Shown in pieces: positions 50,739-63,692 of a stretch of DNA of 64,000 nt. The translations under genes were made by a program, and so were the position numbers. The stretch spans positions 9,669,334 to 9,733,333 of the forward strand of contig SSBO01000001.1 of assembly GCA_005281725.1 (NCBI GenBank), given 5' to 3'. This DNA comes from Wuchereria bancrofti. Its lineage: Eukaryota > Nematoda > Chromadorea > Rhabditida > Onchocercidae. Positions within the stretch are counted from its first letter, which is position 1; every line of letters starts with the position of its first letter. Below the pieces are notes generated by a model, which saw nothing but the letters and a program-made list of their open reading frames with translations, ran no database searches and was not told the origin of the DNA.

Positions 50739-53190
50739 TTATTTTGAAATTTTAACAGTACATGAAGAAAAGAAGAGAAATACCTTAGCTTGATCAAAAT
50801 ATTTGACAATATTTAAAGTTGTTCTTGATTGTTTATTAGATCGAAGACGTCTGAAAAAAAAAAAAAAACAAAAAAAAAAAGTAAAGCTAAAAATATATTT
50901 CACTTTTACAGCTATTTTTTAATTATAGTATTATTAAAAAATTAACAGAAAGAAAGATCATACATGCTATCCATTGTATTTTTTAAACTACGCTCTTGTT
51001 TGATTGATTTCCATTCATCTTTTTTTGCCTAAAATATTTTATGAAAAATTTTTTTTTCAATATATTAATTTAATAAACTTAATAATGTATATGTTAAATA
51101 TTAAAAAAAAAAATGAAAATATTAAATTTAATTGTTTTTAATACATTTTATTGAAATATCAGAATGAAAACTAATTAGATAAAATATCAAATACCTACCA
51201 AATACCATTCTTTTGCTATTAATGTTTGTTGAAAATAATTAGCAAAGAGTAATTGTGCTTCTCGAAGAATCTCTTTCAATAATTCATCATTATTTTCATC
51301 AAATCCATGTATTGAATCCAATCCAATATGAATTTTATGTCTGTGAAATAAGAAAATATAAAGAAAATAAGAAGCTGTAGTGATTATTCTTTCATTTTTC
51401 CACTTTTAAAATTTAATTAATTTAAAAAATCAATTAAATTCTATCTCATTCATTCAATTATTTCAATAAAAAACAATAAAACTTACTCGAAATTTACTGG
51501 TTCACTGATTTCAACACGTTTCACTCTTTTTGTTTCGTCATCAAAACAACATAAATTAATAATTTACATATTATATTTCAATGATATTTAATGGTTATTA
51601 ATTGTGAATGAAACTTTTTACAAATATTAATTTATTCAGTATTATATGAAAAATTATTTGCAAAAAAAAAACATTCAACTACTTAGTATTACATATAAAT
51701 TTTATAGAAATTAATTATGATAAAATTTGCATAAATTAAAAAAAAAAAACAGAAAGAATAGAAAACTTAAATTTTTGTGTTAAACAAAAATTACTGGCAA
51801 ATATATGTTTGAGTTTTCTTAAAAATTTCATTATTAATGATGATTTCTCCCAAGGATAATGCTAAAAATGAATAATTAAATTACTATCAATATATTTATT
51901 AAAATTTGCAAAAAGTGTAAAAATATTTAGGATCAAATAAAGTAACGAAATTTCCAAAAAAAAGAAAAAATTAACAAAATTAAAGGAAAACAATGTAAAA
52001 AGTGTTAAACAATTAATAATTTGAGTAAAATTTGATAAAGTTCACAAAAAAATTTTTTTTAAAAATAATTTTACAATTAAAAATTTTACTTTTGCATTAT
52101 TAATACTTTTAGTTGAAAAACTATCAGTGGAAAATGATTGCATATCCAATAAATCATCCATATTTTTGCACTTGCATTTACATTCTAAATAATAAATATA
52201 TTTGAATAAGAAGAAAAATTTTTAAATGTTTGTTTATTTTTCTTTTTTCTATTTTTCGCAAAATTAAAAAAAAAAATTGAAAATATACCAAATTGAAACA
52301 TACCAAATTCTGATATAAAATATGATTGAATTGAGAGTAACATTAGATAAAAATTTTCTGCTTCCATTTTTAAGCAAAAATTCATACCATAAATTTTATT
52401 ATCACCTGCATATAATACTATAAAATTTGCGCCTCTCTTTTCAAATATCATTGTTGATTTCCTGCAATAATTTTCTTAATTGATAAATTAAATTAGACAG
52501 ATGAAAAAGAGAAGTGAAATTTTTTGATGAAATTTTTAAATGAGTAAAAATTTATTAAAAGACAAAAAAAAAAAACTCATGCAAAATGATTGTCCATTTA
52601 TGAATGATATATTCTGATTGATGACAGATTGGTTCAATTAAATTCAAAAATGTAAGATTTTGATTGAAATCATAAATATAGCATATTAAACCATCAGCAA
52701 TTTTCCTCCATTTTATCATTTCGAAATCTTCTTCCAATAATTCGATAAAACTAGCTGCTAATACCTATAAATATTAAATTGAATTTTTCTAATGTGTAAC
52801 TTTCTTTTTTTTTTTGACTCATTAACTAATTTTAATTAATGAAAGTTAGAGGGAAATGCAGCATAAATGTCATAATGTTTGGATGAAAATCAAACAAAAT
52901 TGAAATATGCAAATATATTAAATATTAAATTATAATAAAAAATTCTTACTTGACAGTTTGAACCAAACAAAGTGGCAATTTTCGCATTTAAATTGACATT
53001 TGATAACAATGATCCAATATTTGGATGGCTTATACTAAGAAGTAAAAAAAGTTAAATTTTAGCAGTAATTGAATAATCCTTTTGTTTTGTTTTATTTTTG
53101 TTTTTTTTTTTTTAAATTTAAAATTTTTTAATTTCAAAAGTATAATAAATTTTACCATTTATATGTAGCATATTCACTTTCATATGTCAT
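50739..53190 (-). CDS. Divergent WASP-like protein: EVH1/WH1 plus CRIB, no visible VCA, 10 exons
   Basis: Minus-strand exons 53190-53156, 53034-52950, 52764-52577, 52461-52304, 52184-52090, 51861-51795, 51523-51487, 51340-51199, 51028-50964, 50850-50739 join in phase to 327 residues. Residues ~15-150 resemble the WASP WH1 domain: SLLSNVN...ATLFGSNCQVLA, WRKIADGLICYIYDF, then YAGDNKIYGMNF matching the HTFAGD..ALNF core. A Cys/Lys cluster (ECKCKCK) and a basic stretch (KFLRKLK) follow. The CRIB, ISEPVNFEHKIHIG (215-228), has the ISxP, F, H..H and G signature. WASPs bind WIP-type peptides through WH1 and Cdc42 through CRIB, and activate Arp2/3 through a C-terminal WH2-central-acidic segment. Neither that segment nor a proline-rich region is seen. 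The acceptor before 51523 lacks a pyrimidine tract. The stop TAA is directly followed by AATAAA; splicing at GCTAAG/GTATTT to an exon near 50.5 kb is an alternative. Confidence 0.72.
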
Positions 53191-56100
53191 TTTCAATAGT
53201 TAATTGTTAAACAAAGCGCATTTTCATATGATCTTTCATATGTATTTAAATGAATTTCTTATGATTGCGAACTTTTTGCTTCCTATAAATTAGTTCAAAA
53301 TGAAATTTTTCTTATGAAATTTAAAATATAAATTCAAATTTGAAAATTATTCTACTGAAAAGGTGGCAAATTTTACAGATAATTCGAAAGACTAATGTTA
53401 GAGGACGATGAAATATGAATGCAAAGTGGAACATTCTGAAGATTATGAATGATTCGTAAAGTTTTTGTAATATTAATTAAATTTGACCTGCCTTATCCTT
53501 CTTACCCTGCTTTTCCTACTCTCAGCAATTCTTTCTCTCTCTCTCTCTCTCTCTACTTTTTTGTTTATTATAAATTTTCCTTTTAGTGTCATAAGAAATT
53601 TACCTTTTATTTAAATTTTTCTGTCCTCAAAAAACTTTTATTTTTTTCTTTTTTGTCCTAAAATTATGACAAATTTAATGTCGCAAAAGAAGCTAATTTG
53701 TTGTCAAAATAAATTATTTGAAATTTGTAAAAAAATTAAATTGGGATTAAAATTTTTGACGAATCTAAGGAACTGTTTTTTTCTTTTATAATTCCTCAAA
53801 AAATGGTGTAAATTTTAAGTTGACATTATTTTATTCAGAATTTTCAGCACTTTAACATTGAGCGATAACTCATACATAAACAGATAAAGTATTTTAGGAT
53901 AGGATTAATTAATTAATTAATTAACTAATTAATTGCTCAAATAATATAAGTTAATTAGTGCATTTTGTTTACTGATAAGTTAGTGATGCTAAATCATTAT
54001 TTAATCGAAAACAGAGATATAATTATAAATTACAATTGGAATAGAATTGAAATGAAAAGTATTGCTCTTTTAGGTTATGAATTGAAGAAATAAAATGATA
54101 CTAAATTATTAATATATAATGAAATAATGTTGTGAAAAAAAAAATGTATCAAATAAATGATAAATTTAAAAAAAAAAGTGCTTGCAGCTTGCAATTTGCT
54201 ACTTGCAACATGCATTTCAAATTACATCAAAGCAAGCGATAATGTTTTGGTATAAAACTTTTTGAAAATGTAAATTGTTAGTGAATTAATTAGCATTTCA
54301 TTGTGTTTACTTATTTGCTTATCACTTCCAGTGATAAGCATTCAACTGATACAACAGAAGTATTTATGTCATACAAACATATGGAAAATATTAAATCTTG
54401 ACAAGTGTAAACAGAAAAATGTTACATACTAACATCATTTCAGTTTAAGATTTATGTTTATGATTTATAAATGTAAACAGAAAATTAATTGACATCACAT
54501 AAGGTGAATAGAAGACCAATTTAGTAATAATCAAATCTTTAGCATTAAATTTAGTCATAGTATAAAATAATAGCACAAAATTTTATCATTTATCAGTGTA
54601 AAATAATGGTACAACATTTCAGTTAAAATATTTAATAATTAAACAAAAAATGGTATAACATTTTATCATTCAGCTAAAATATTTAAAAATTAAACAAATG
54701 TTTTAAAAAAAAATATTTTAAAAAAAAAACTTAGTTGATTTTTCAAGAAGCTTTCATACTTTTATGAATGATAAAGGTTACATGGAAGTGTGACTTTAAA
54801 AAAGTTCCAAGCTCTATCCATGAAATACAGCAAACTCTTCAATTTCATATTTAAATCTCTAGGAAATAAAAAAAAAAACGAAAAAATTCAACTTTGCATC
54901 AAACTTGGCTTTAATAATGTCATTTTAAATTTATAATTGCTCAACTATAGCAAATGAAATGAATTTTACACAAAATTTGGAATTAAATTTCTAAAATGTC
55001 AATTGAATAATTAAAAAACATATATCGGTCATAGGTCATATATCGATCATATTTTTACAAGTAATTTTTATTGTCACATTAATTTGATTTCAAATGAAAT
55101 GTCCAAATCTTTTTTCTGTAACGTTAATTCATCATGAAAGTGTATGACCTGAGATTGACCTTTTATTCGAGTCTAAACTATCCACTAAAATATGATAGCA
55201 TATGACATTACTTAATTTATTTTTGTAATGATATACTTAAAATCCAATTAAAAACTTATGAACTTTTTAACATAAAATGACCTATGAACTCAGATGTATT
55301 ATTTAAATATAATTCTAAATTTGAGTAAGAACTACTTGCTATCCCATTTTTTTAATAATCAAAAAAAAAAATGAACTAATGATTGAATTTCGAAAATATT
55401 TACCAATTTCCACTTAAGATTAGAGTAATAATAAATTTATCACTTAAGTTATGACTAATTAATTTAATTGAATTTTGTCATCGTCAAATTGTTAATAAAT
55501 TCCTCTTCAGTGATATTCATATTTCTGCTCATATTTTGAGGACATTATCCGTACTTTCCAAATAAATCTTACCTGAGATACCTTTTGCGACATTTGAAAC
55601 TTGTAGTACGATAAATTCATTTAGTGATTTATGAATTCGATGAAATGCTATGACAAATTAAATCCATAATTCAATTACATTTCCTGCATAGGTAATAATA
55701 TTCAACAAACTTTACTGCCATCAATATGAAATGATTTTTTACCTAAATAATATTTTAGAAAGGTAAATAAGTACAAGTTTACTTTTCTAAGGTATTTTGT
55801 TCAAAATAAAACGAACATTTAAGAAACAATGATAAAATGAAAAATAAATAGATTTGTAAATTAGCATCAATAACTTGCATTTTTTAGATTTTTTTTTTGC
55901 ATTTCTACTTAAAATTGTTTCTTCTTTAAAAAAAAAAGGAATTGCTATGCAGCGGTTGATTTAAATTCAAACATTTTTAAATTTTATGGTCAAAAAAGAG
56001 AAAAAGGGATTTTTTTTCCTGTCACCAAAGTAATGAGATAGGAATGTGTGCAATTCATTCATGCCATAAAATGATAATTTAAAAGACAGGCATTGATTTA

Positions 56101-59100
56101 AAATGTTCAAGTTAGTTAAAAAAGTAAAACGAAAGTAAAAGTTAGTTAAATCAGTGATTTCAGGAAAATCTTTTCTAATATTTATGTAATATTATTACTT
56201 TGGAAGTTCTTTCTATTTCTTAATTTAAGCAATTTCTATTTCTTACTTTTTATCTATCCTTTTATATCAAATATTATCATCTATACAGTAATTTTTAAAA
56301 ATTGTAAATTATTTGAACTTATTTTTAGGCTTTTAAAAAATCGTAAAAAATGAATTACAAAGATATTTTTTGTTAGCAAACTTCGCTTCAACTAAACTTC
56401 AAATAATAGAAATTAATAGGAACGGTAAAAAAAAAACGGATATTGTTAATTAATCAATGCAAATAAAAGTTTTCAACTTGTTCCAATCAAATTGTGCGAT
56501 GCGCATTTGTCATGAAAAGTTGAAATGAAGTAAAGTTCAGCAATTTTTTAGATATGTATCGATCCATATGGACTTAATTGTGATCAATCAGTTCGACTTA
56601 TATTTAAAAAAAAAAATTGTTTTAAGTGTTTAAAAACGATTTGTGCCGGAATTTGTTCTTGCACCTGAACAAACGATATTCAGGTAAATCTAATGTTCAG
56701 GTGAATTTATCAAAATTTTCAAGAAACCACTTGGGAAAATTTCGCTATAATGAGAAATGGAAAGTAATCATAGAAACAAAAACAAAACTAAAATGTTAGC
56801 TAATTCGAATTTTGTTGAAAATGAACAACCGTTCGTTTAGGTTCCCAAAGTTTTGAGATGAAATTTTTTAAAAAAAAGTTAAACTTTCAATGAGCTTTCA
56901 AAGAGTTATGTTATTTAACAGCAACACTGACTTATTTTACGATGAGTGAAAAATCAAAATTAGTGAATTGTTCATTGAAAGTTTAATTTTTAAATATTAT
57001 CATTAAGTATTGATTAGTTTAAAAAGTTAAGTATTAAAAGTTAATTAAGTATTGATTAACCTAAAACTATGAAAATGACATTAATTTTAGTCTTTTAAAT
57101 GATATTTGTATTGATAGTCATTGAAAATTTTGTGAAAATAATTCGATCAAAGAAATTGTTACTATTACTAATTAAATCGATTGATTCATATGATCAAATT
57201 GAATTGTAGCAAATTCAAGGAGCTTCTTTCATCTCAAAATATTATTTAAATTGTTCAAAATTGAATTGAATTTTTTTCTACTAGATCTATTAGGTTTTTT
57301 TTTCTTATTAAATATTAGATTTTTATTACATCTATTAAATTACTGCTTTCCTCTCACTATTAGTTTAACAACTTATTTCAAAAGTTTTTTTTTCGAACTC
57401 TTTTTTTTCGTCCTAAAAAGTCAACTTTTTGTTTTTTCTCCTCTCTCTCTTCTCTCACTCCCTCCCTCTCTTTTTTTCTGTTTGATAGTAAAACCTTTAA
57501 TTAGAGTAAACAAAATTAAATGTATGCATGAATGCGACAAAATCTTCATATCACTTTTAGTTTACTGAAAAATAATTTCTCTATCACTGTCAAAATTGTA
57601 TAAATTTTGCATAGGTTTAAAAGTTTCCCAATTAATTAGTGATAACATATCAAATTGATTTAGCAATGAAAGAATTTAAATTAATAAATAATATTTTATA
57701 TATTCTAGCAATAGCTTGTATAACTAATTAAAATGAACAAAATTGAATTAATCTATAGTAATAGATCAATTAAAATGGCTGCAACATTTCTTTATAATTT
57801 GTATTTCAGCCAGTATCAAAGTTTTTATTTGCTTTGTAATAAATTCAAATTAACTTACAGATCAAATTGAAAATGTAATTAGTTCAGCTCAAATCGAAAT
57901 AGATCATTTTGAAACATTATTATGGTATTATAATGAAATGATAAGAAGATTTAATAGCAGACAGTTTAATTTTAACACCATTTTTTCAAAAGAAAAAAGT
58001 TTCATTCATCTTATGCTTGTCTCTCAAAACTGATAAGAATAATGAAATTCCTATCATTAAAATGTCTTATCTGATACTTATGAAGCACTGCATAAGTACC
58101 GTATAACTATACTTAGTGATTAACTATATTACAAAAAAAATGTGAAAAGTAAACTGAAAAAGTATTGGAATTCCAAATTTGCACAACATTTCAAACTTTA
58201 TCATTTTCTAGCTATTAGTTTCAAACTTTGTCATTTTCTAGCCATTCGTTGATAACATTGATCATTTCTGCTTACTGTTTAGCCTTAAATTCGAAGTGCT
58301 TTTTTGTTTAGCGGAAAAGTTGCAAAAGTTTATCAAAATTATATTAATTATAAAAATTAAGTAAATATATTAATTAAAATTATATCAATTATATTTTCAA
58401 ATTAACGATATGTGGACATGGACAATTGACCTAAAGAGGTCATTTCTAGTGATATCAATAGCTTACTGTAGATTTGCTAGTAATGATTATTAATTATTGA
58501 TATTGAAAAATGTGACACGTTTAAATTTTCATATTTGAAAATTATCTTACTGAATAAACCTAATTGTCTGTTACTTTATCACAAACATAATTTCAGTATT
58601 TTTTTTTCTTTTAAAGATTTCTGTTTCAACTATTTTGTCTTGACCTAAATAACTGCCACGACATTTTTTTTTTTTTTATGGAAATCAATGATTTCAAAGA
58701 ATCACCGAATAATTCATTTTTCTCATTAATCTTAAGTAATTAAAATAACATAGATCGAAGTAGAAATAGGTAATTCAGAGTAGATAGATCAAAAGTAGAA
58801 TTAGCTCATTTTCAATTTTTGTTTTAATAATACCAAATGCAAAACCCCAAACAATTTTAGTAATATTGGAGATCCAGAATAATCAAAATGAATTATTATT
58901 TAGGTGATAAAAAGGATGGAACTGTCTTCTTGTCAGTACTTTTATAAAAATCATTAAATTAAATTTTAAAATTGATTTAATGTTCTATTTATTTGCCACT
59001 AATGACATTTTTTTTTTCAATAATTAGCTGTAAAATTGTAAAGTATCACATGAATCTATTGAATCGATCATTAATTTCTTTTTCAAATATTTCACAACAA

Positions 59101-59322
59101 ATTATTTATCAAATTGTGTTAATAACAAATGATAGTTAAAATTTGATAAAATAATTTAAAATTAAAAATACACCCATTGTTCTATATGCCTAATGAAAAA
59201 AAAAAGTTTTGAGTAGATCAAAATTAATTAATTTCTAAATACCAAAATTTGGGATTCTTGAAACAAAATGAAAATTCTGAAAATTTAAAATTTAAAATTT
59301 CATGAATTGTTGTTTCCTAGAA
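53191..59322. other. Long intergenic region; no gene recognised
   Basis: Six kilobases between the divergent WASP-like and BPI-like genes. It is A+T-rich with poly-T/poly-A runs, a CT tract at 53533-53554 and a pyrimidine-rich stretch at 57435-57480. The longest open frame (57251-57568, plus) is a Phe/Leu-rich low-complexity reading of T-runs. No exon chains, tRNA or structured repeats were recognised. Confidence 0.55.
59314..59320 (+). other. Likely trans-splice acceptor of BPI-like gene
   Basis: TTCCTAG lies two bases before ATG 59323, which begins a good signal peptide. This favours 59323 over the in-frame ATG at 59302, which lies upstream of the acceptor. Confidence 0.5.
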
Positions 59323-62300
59323 ATGAAGAAAGTGTCATGGCTTTTACTACTAACAGTAGCATTATTTGAATTTGGATCAATGAATAATCATTCACCAACA
59401 ATTCAAATGCGAATCACAAATTTTGGTTTAGAGTTTATCAGCCAATTAATCACCAAAATTGTTAGCATTTTCTTTTTTTTTCTTTTTCAATTTTAAAAAG
59501 TCAAAATTCGCAAAATAAAAATTATTTTATTTTAGAATACATTGTTTTGCTAATATTTAACAATATTTCATCATTCATATAAAATTTAAAATATTGCTTT
59601 ATTGTGATCGATTAAAATGCAACAAAATATCCTTTCACATTTATATCTTTTCAATTATTTAAAATTATTAATTAAAATTTGTAGCTCAATCAAAAATGCA
59701 ATTTTATGATACCATTTATGGATTTATCAGATCCTCCATTACAAATAAATATCACAAATGCAACTATCAGTGAATTTATTCCTCCAAATTTGAAAATGGA
59801 ACCAAAATCACCGCATGGTATTCACATTAAAGCTATCAATGGTTCATTCAAATTACATACTTTATTCACAACATTTCTTCCACTTATCTTTAAAACGGTA
59901 ATAATTAAATTATATTAATTTAAATTCGATCAAAATACAAAACATATATCAATGCAAATATTTTTATACCAGGTAACAGTAACCGGTGAAGCAGATGTTA
60001 ATGCATCAAATTTTATTGTAAAATTAGAAATGGATGTACTCGCTGAAAATTTTCATCCGTTGATTAAATTACGAAATTGTGCAGTGAATATCAAAAATAT
60101 CAATGTTGTTTATCATTCAAACAGTAATTTATTGGACATTTTATCGACGATGAAAAGTTCCATTTCACAAATTGTTGTACGAAAGATAAACATTGAGGTA
60201 AGTGAAAAGAGAAAGAGAAAAAAAAAGCGCTTCTGGCGCTAATGTATTACCAGTAAAATGAAAGAATTTTACTGTTAATTCGAGATATATAAAATTTGAT
60301 ATCGATAAAATGAAAAAAATTTTGCTGTTAATTCAAAATATATAAAATTTGACAAAATTAAATTATTGTTTATTTAGTTTTATTAACAATGAATGATAGT
60401 CAATATTATTATAAATAAAAGTTTCCTTTTTTTTTTCCTCCATTTCAAAAATTTGCATTTATATGTTTAGTTTTGCAAAAGAATGAATCAAACAATGATT
60501 GCAAATGTAAATGATATGATATTACGCATTCCTCAATACTCAAAACTTCCCGGAAATTTGTACATCAATTATGAATTTCAGGTATGATTAAAAATTAAAT
60601 TTCATATTGTCATCAATTTCATTTTCTCAAATTTCATGCTAATGCAATGATTTAGCTATTACAATTTTTTCCTATTCAATATTAAAAAATAGAAATTGCA
60701 CTTTCTTTTTTTCAAAGAATACGCAATTCTTTTTTTTCTTTTTTTTTTTTTAAATATTATTTATAAAGAAATTATTACAGGAAGATATGATTGCCGAAGA
60801 GAACTATCTTCAAGCTAATGCTCTTTGGCAGATAATAGCATTTCATCCTTCATTACTTGTTAATAAAAGTTTAATTAAAATTAACAACACTATACTATCA
60901 TCATCTAATGGTAATTTAGCTTAATTANAAAATTATTACAGGAAGATATGATTGCCGAAGAGAACTATCTTCAAGCTAATGCTCTTTGGCAGATAATAGC
61001 ATTTCATCCTTCATTACTTGTTAATAAAAGTTTAATTAAAATTAACAACACTATACTATCATCATCTAATGGTAATTTAGCTTAATTAATAAAATTTAAT
61101 TTTCTTCCAAAACATTTTAGAAATATTAAATCATTCAAATCGAATCTTTTATTGATAATATTTAATATTTATAATTGCAAATTGTGATTTTTGTCATTTT
61201 CTTTTTGATTTATTTGCAGCTTTCTACAATATCTCTGAAAATAAACATATGTTTTATGTTTGGTTATCGGATAATATTGCAAATGAATTATTTCGTACAT
61301 TATTTGAAAATGGAAATTTGATACTTTTAATAGACAATAATTTTCATTCTGGAATATTTGCAAAATTTTTGAGAACACGGTAAATTGATAATTCTTGCTA
61401 GAATATACAGATTAAATCGCATTAATGCTAAATTAAATTAAAAGAAATATTCGATTTTTGAGTAGTAATTATGAGTTATTGAAGAAGTCAAAATTTGAAT
61501 CCCTGTTTAATTATTATTGAATTAATTAATAATTTTATTAATTCAATAATAATTACATATTGAAAGGAATGAAGTGATAAAATTTTAATTAACCATCGTA
61601 GCATAGCTTAATCAAATTTACATTAGAATTGTTATGTTTACTTTTTAATTTCATTTTACCAATTTTTTTAAATTACTGAAATATTATTATGATTGGATGA
61701 ATGAGTAAATTTGTATTTTCGTTTTTTCGCAATTAATTAACAAGATTCATTAAATTTTACTACATCGTTTGGTGATGATACAATTCATATTGCTATATCA
61801 TAGACATACATAAAATTGGAAAAATGTCTAAACATGATAATTATTAAAGTAATTTTAAAAAGTAATTATTAAAGTATTGAAGTAATTCTAAAGTAATTCC
61901 ATTTGTCTGTCTTTTTTTTTTCCTTTTTTGGTTAGCTGAAAATTTTGAGGTAAATGTTTATCAATTAACCTGCTAATTACTAGATTATATTTTAATTAAT
62001 CTAAATTATTTTTATAGTTGTTTATTTTATGAATTATGCATTGGTCATTTATTTCCAATATTTGCAAAAAAATATGCTAATCAGACGGTAACGATACGTT
62101 TAAATGCAATTAAACCACCTGTTTATTCCACAACTTCTAATGGTATTACAGTGAGCGCCGTATTATTATTTAAATTATTCATTTCAAATTATGAAAATGA
62201 AACTGATGGATTTGCTCAATTCAGTAAGTTTTAATTTTTTATTTATTAAAGTTATTAAAGTAATTCTATCTTTTCCTCTCTCTCTCTCTCTCTCTCTTTG

Positions 62301-62809
62301 GTTAGCTGAAAAGTTAACAAGAATTGAAGAAATGATTGATATAACTTTCAGCAACGATGACCAGTTATACCATTGTACCATCACTTCATGATCAAATGTT
62401 ATTATTTAAAATCGTTGATACAAATATTTCAATAATTCAATTTAATGCAAATATAGGACAACTTCCAGCTTTGTAAGTGTATTATTAAATGCAATTTAAA
62501 TTTAAATATATCAATCAAAGTTATGTCACAAATGAAATAATAAAAGTTTTCAGAATGTTTAATATGCTTATGAAAACAGTAAAAATTATTAATTCTTGGA
62601 TTGGTACCATAGCACCACAAATTGGTATTACTTTACCTATTATTGGTGGATATGCAATTGAACAATCAGCTTCAATTAATTTACTCAATGATACAATGCT
62701 TATCAATTTGGATTTTGTGGAAAAGTCTAATCAGACTTTTTCTTTCTATGAAATAATTTACGGTGATTTAAATCCAACATGTGATCAACATTTACATATT
62801 AAAAGTTAA
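59323..62809 (+). CDS. Secreted BPI/LBP/PLTP/CETP-family lipid-binding protein
   Basis: Exons 59323-59460, 59685-59897, 59973-60197, 60471-60581, one of 60781-60910 or 60942-61071, 61220-61379, 62018-62223, 62352-62472, 62554-62809 join in phase to 519 residues, close to the family's usual size. A signal peptide (KKVSWLLLLTVALFEF) is followed by the family N-terminal motif PTIQMRITNFGLEFISQL. The conserved BPI disulfide is present as Cys153 (LRNC) and Cys194 (IEFCK), spacing 41, against about 40 in human BPI. The C-terminal barrel has the family signature IGITLPIIGGYAIEQSASI. Many NxS/T sites suggest glycosylation. The family binds lipid or lipopolysaccharide in a boomerang-shaped double barrel; the ligand is unknown here. 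Exon 5 is present twice (see repeat). Using both copies would shift the frame into a stop, so one copy is counted. Confidence 0.88.
60769..61088 (+). repeat. Exact duplication of BPI-like exon 5 around a single N
   Basis: 60769-60927 and 60930-61088 are identical over 159 bp (acceptor, 130-nt exon, donor, start of intron). They are separated only by N at 60928 and one base. The exact copy at a gap character suggests two overlapping contig ends joined without merging. Confidence 0.85.
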
Positions 62810-63177
62810 TTTTTTTTTTGGAAGAATTAATTAAAGAAATGTAATAAATGCTAGTGCAAGAATTGTATTTTATGCTTATCATTAAGCAGTGTTAAATTTA
62901 AATGAAATAAGTGCCAATAAATTGCATCCAAATATACTATCACACATAATCATCATTTCCTTTCAAAATCTGCAATAGCATCAAATTTTTCAATTTTTTT
63001 TTTTTTTTTAAATATATAATTGATTTTTAATTGCTATGAAAATATGCTGATTTTAGCAGTAATAGTTATAATATTTGTGTCAAACTCTTCTCTTCAACTT
63101 ATTTCTTTCTTTTTGCTCCACCATATGCCTCACTTTTTCTCATACTATTAAATCAAATAAAAGTTCATCAAGTTAGA
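62810..63177. other. Short intergenic stretch between convergent genes
   Basis: This holds the 3' ends of the BPI-like gene (plus; possible AATAAA near 62914) and the phosphatase-like gene (minus). No other feature was seen. Confidence 0.6.
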
Positions 63178-63692
63178 TCAAAGATTATTCCTTACATTTA
63201 TAGCATCCATAAATGCTTTTTCATTTCTAATTAAATTACATTCTTTTGCATAACATAAAACAGTTTGTAATACTAAATGATAATCTGTCAAGAATCGCAA
63301 AACACCGTAACGATATTTGCGTACTGCTATAGCTGCATTCAATACTGACATACGATGTGTCTCCGAAATCTAAATTTAAACAAAAAGAAAAAGGTAAAAT
63401 AGAATATGATATAATCAATGATATTTTAAATGTGAATTTAAATGTAATATTATCAATCTGTGAAAGAATATGATAAGTTTACTCGATGAACATACCTGTC
63501 TCATTAGCAATGAGGTAATTACAAAAATACCACTTCTTCGAATACCATAACTACCATGAACAACAATTGGTTTCCTTCTTTTTTCAATTATTGTTTCCAT
63601 AACAGTAATCATTTTAATTAATAGCACCGGTGATATTGCTTTTTCATCTGTCCATTCATCATATCGCATAATATGAATGCATCGTTTATTTG
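63178..63692 (-). CDS. Protein tyrosine phosphatase-like domain, catalytically dead, 3' end only
   Basis: Minus-strand exons 63692-63496 and 63369-63178 (TGA) join in phase; earlier exons lie beyond the right edge. The first exon reads RCIHIMRYDEWTDEKAISP, the classical PTP 'H..Y..WPD...P' region with WTD in place of WPD. Then comes the P-loop as VVHGSYGIRRSG, where active enzymes have HCSAGxGRTG. The catalytic Cys is Gly and the GxG is GxR, so phosphatase activity is not expected; the loop Arg is kept. The last exon carries the C-terminal PTP helices (MSVLNAAIAVRKYRYGVL). Nematodes have large expansions of PTP-domain genes, including inactive ones. It may act as a phosphotyrosine-binding pseudophosphatase or be decaying. 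Because the frame and splice sites are intact, I call it CDS rather than pseudogene. Confidence 0.8.

Noticed and set aside
57251..57568. 105-residue Phe/Leu-rich open frame
   Set aside because: It is a reading of poly-T and CT runs; hydrophobicity comes from TTT/CTT codons and there is no exon partner or trans-splice signal.
59302..59322. ATG at 59302 as the BPI-like start
   Set aside because: It would put seven residues (MNCCFLE) before the signal peptide and lies across a good acceptor; 59323 fits better.
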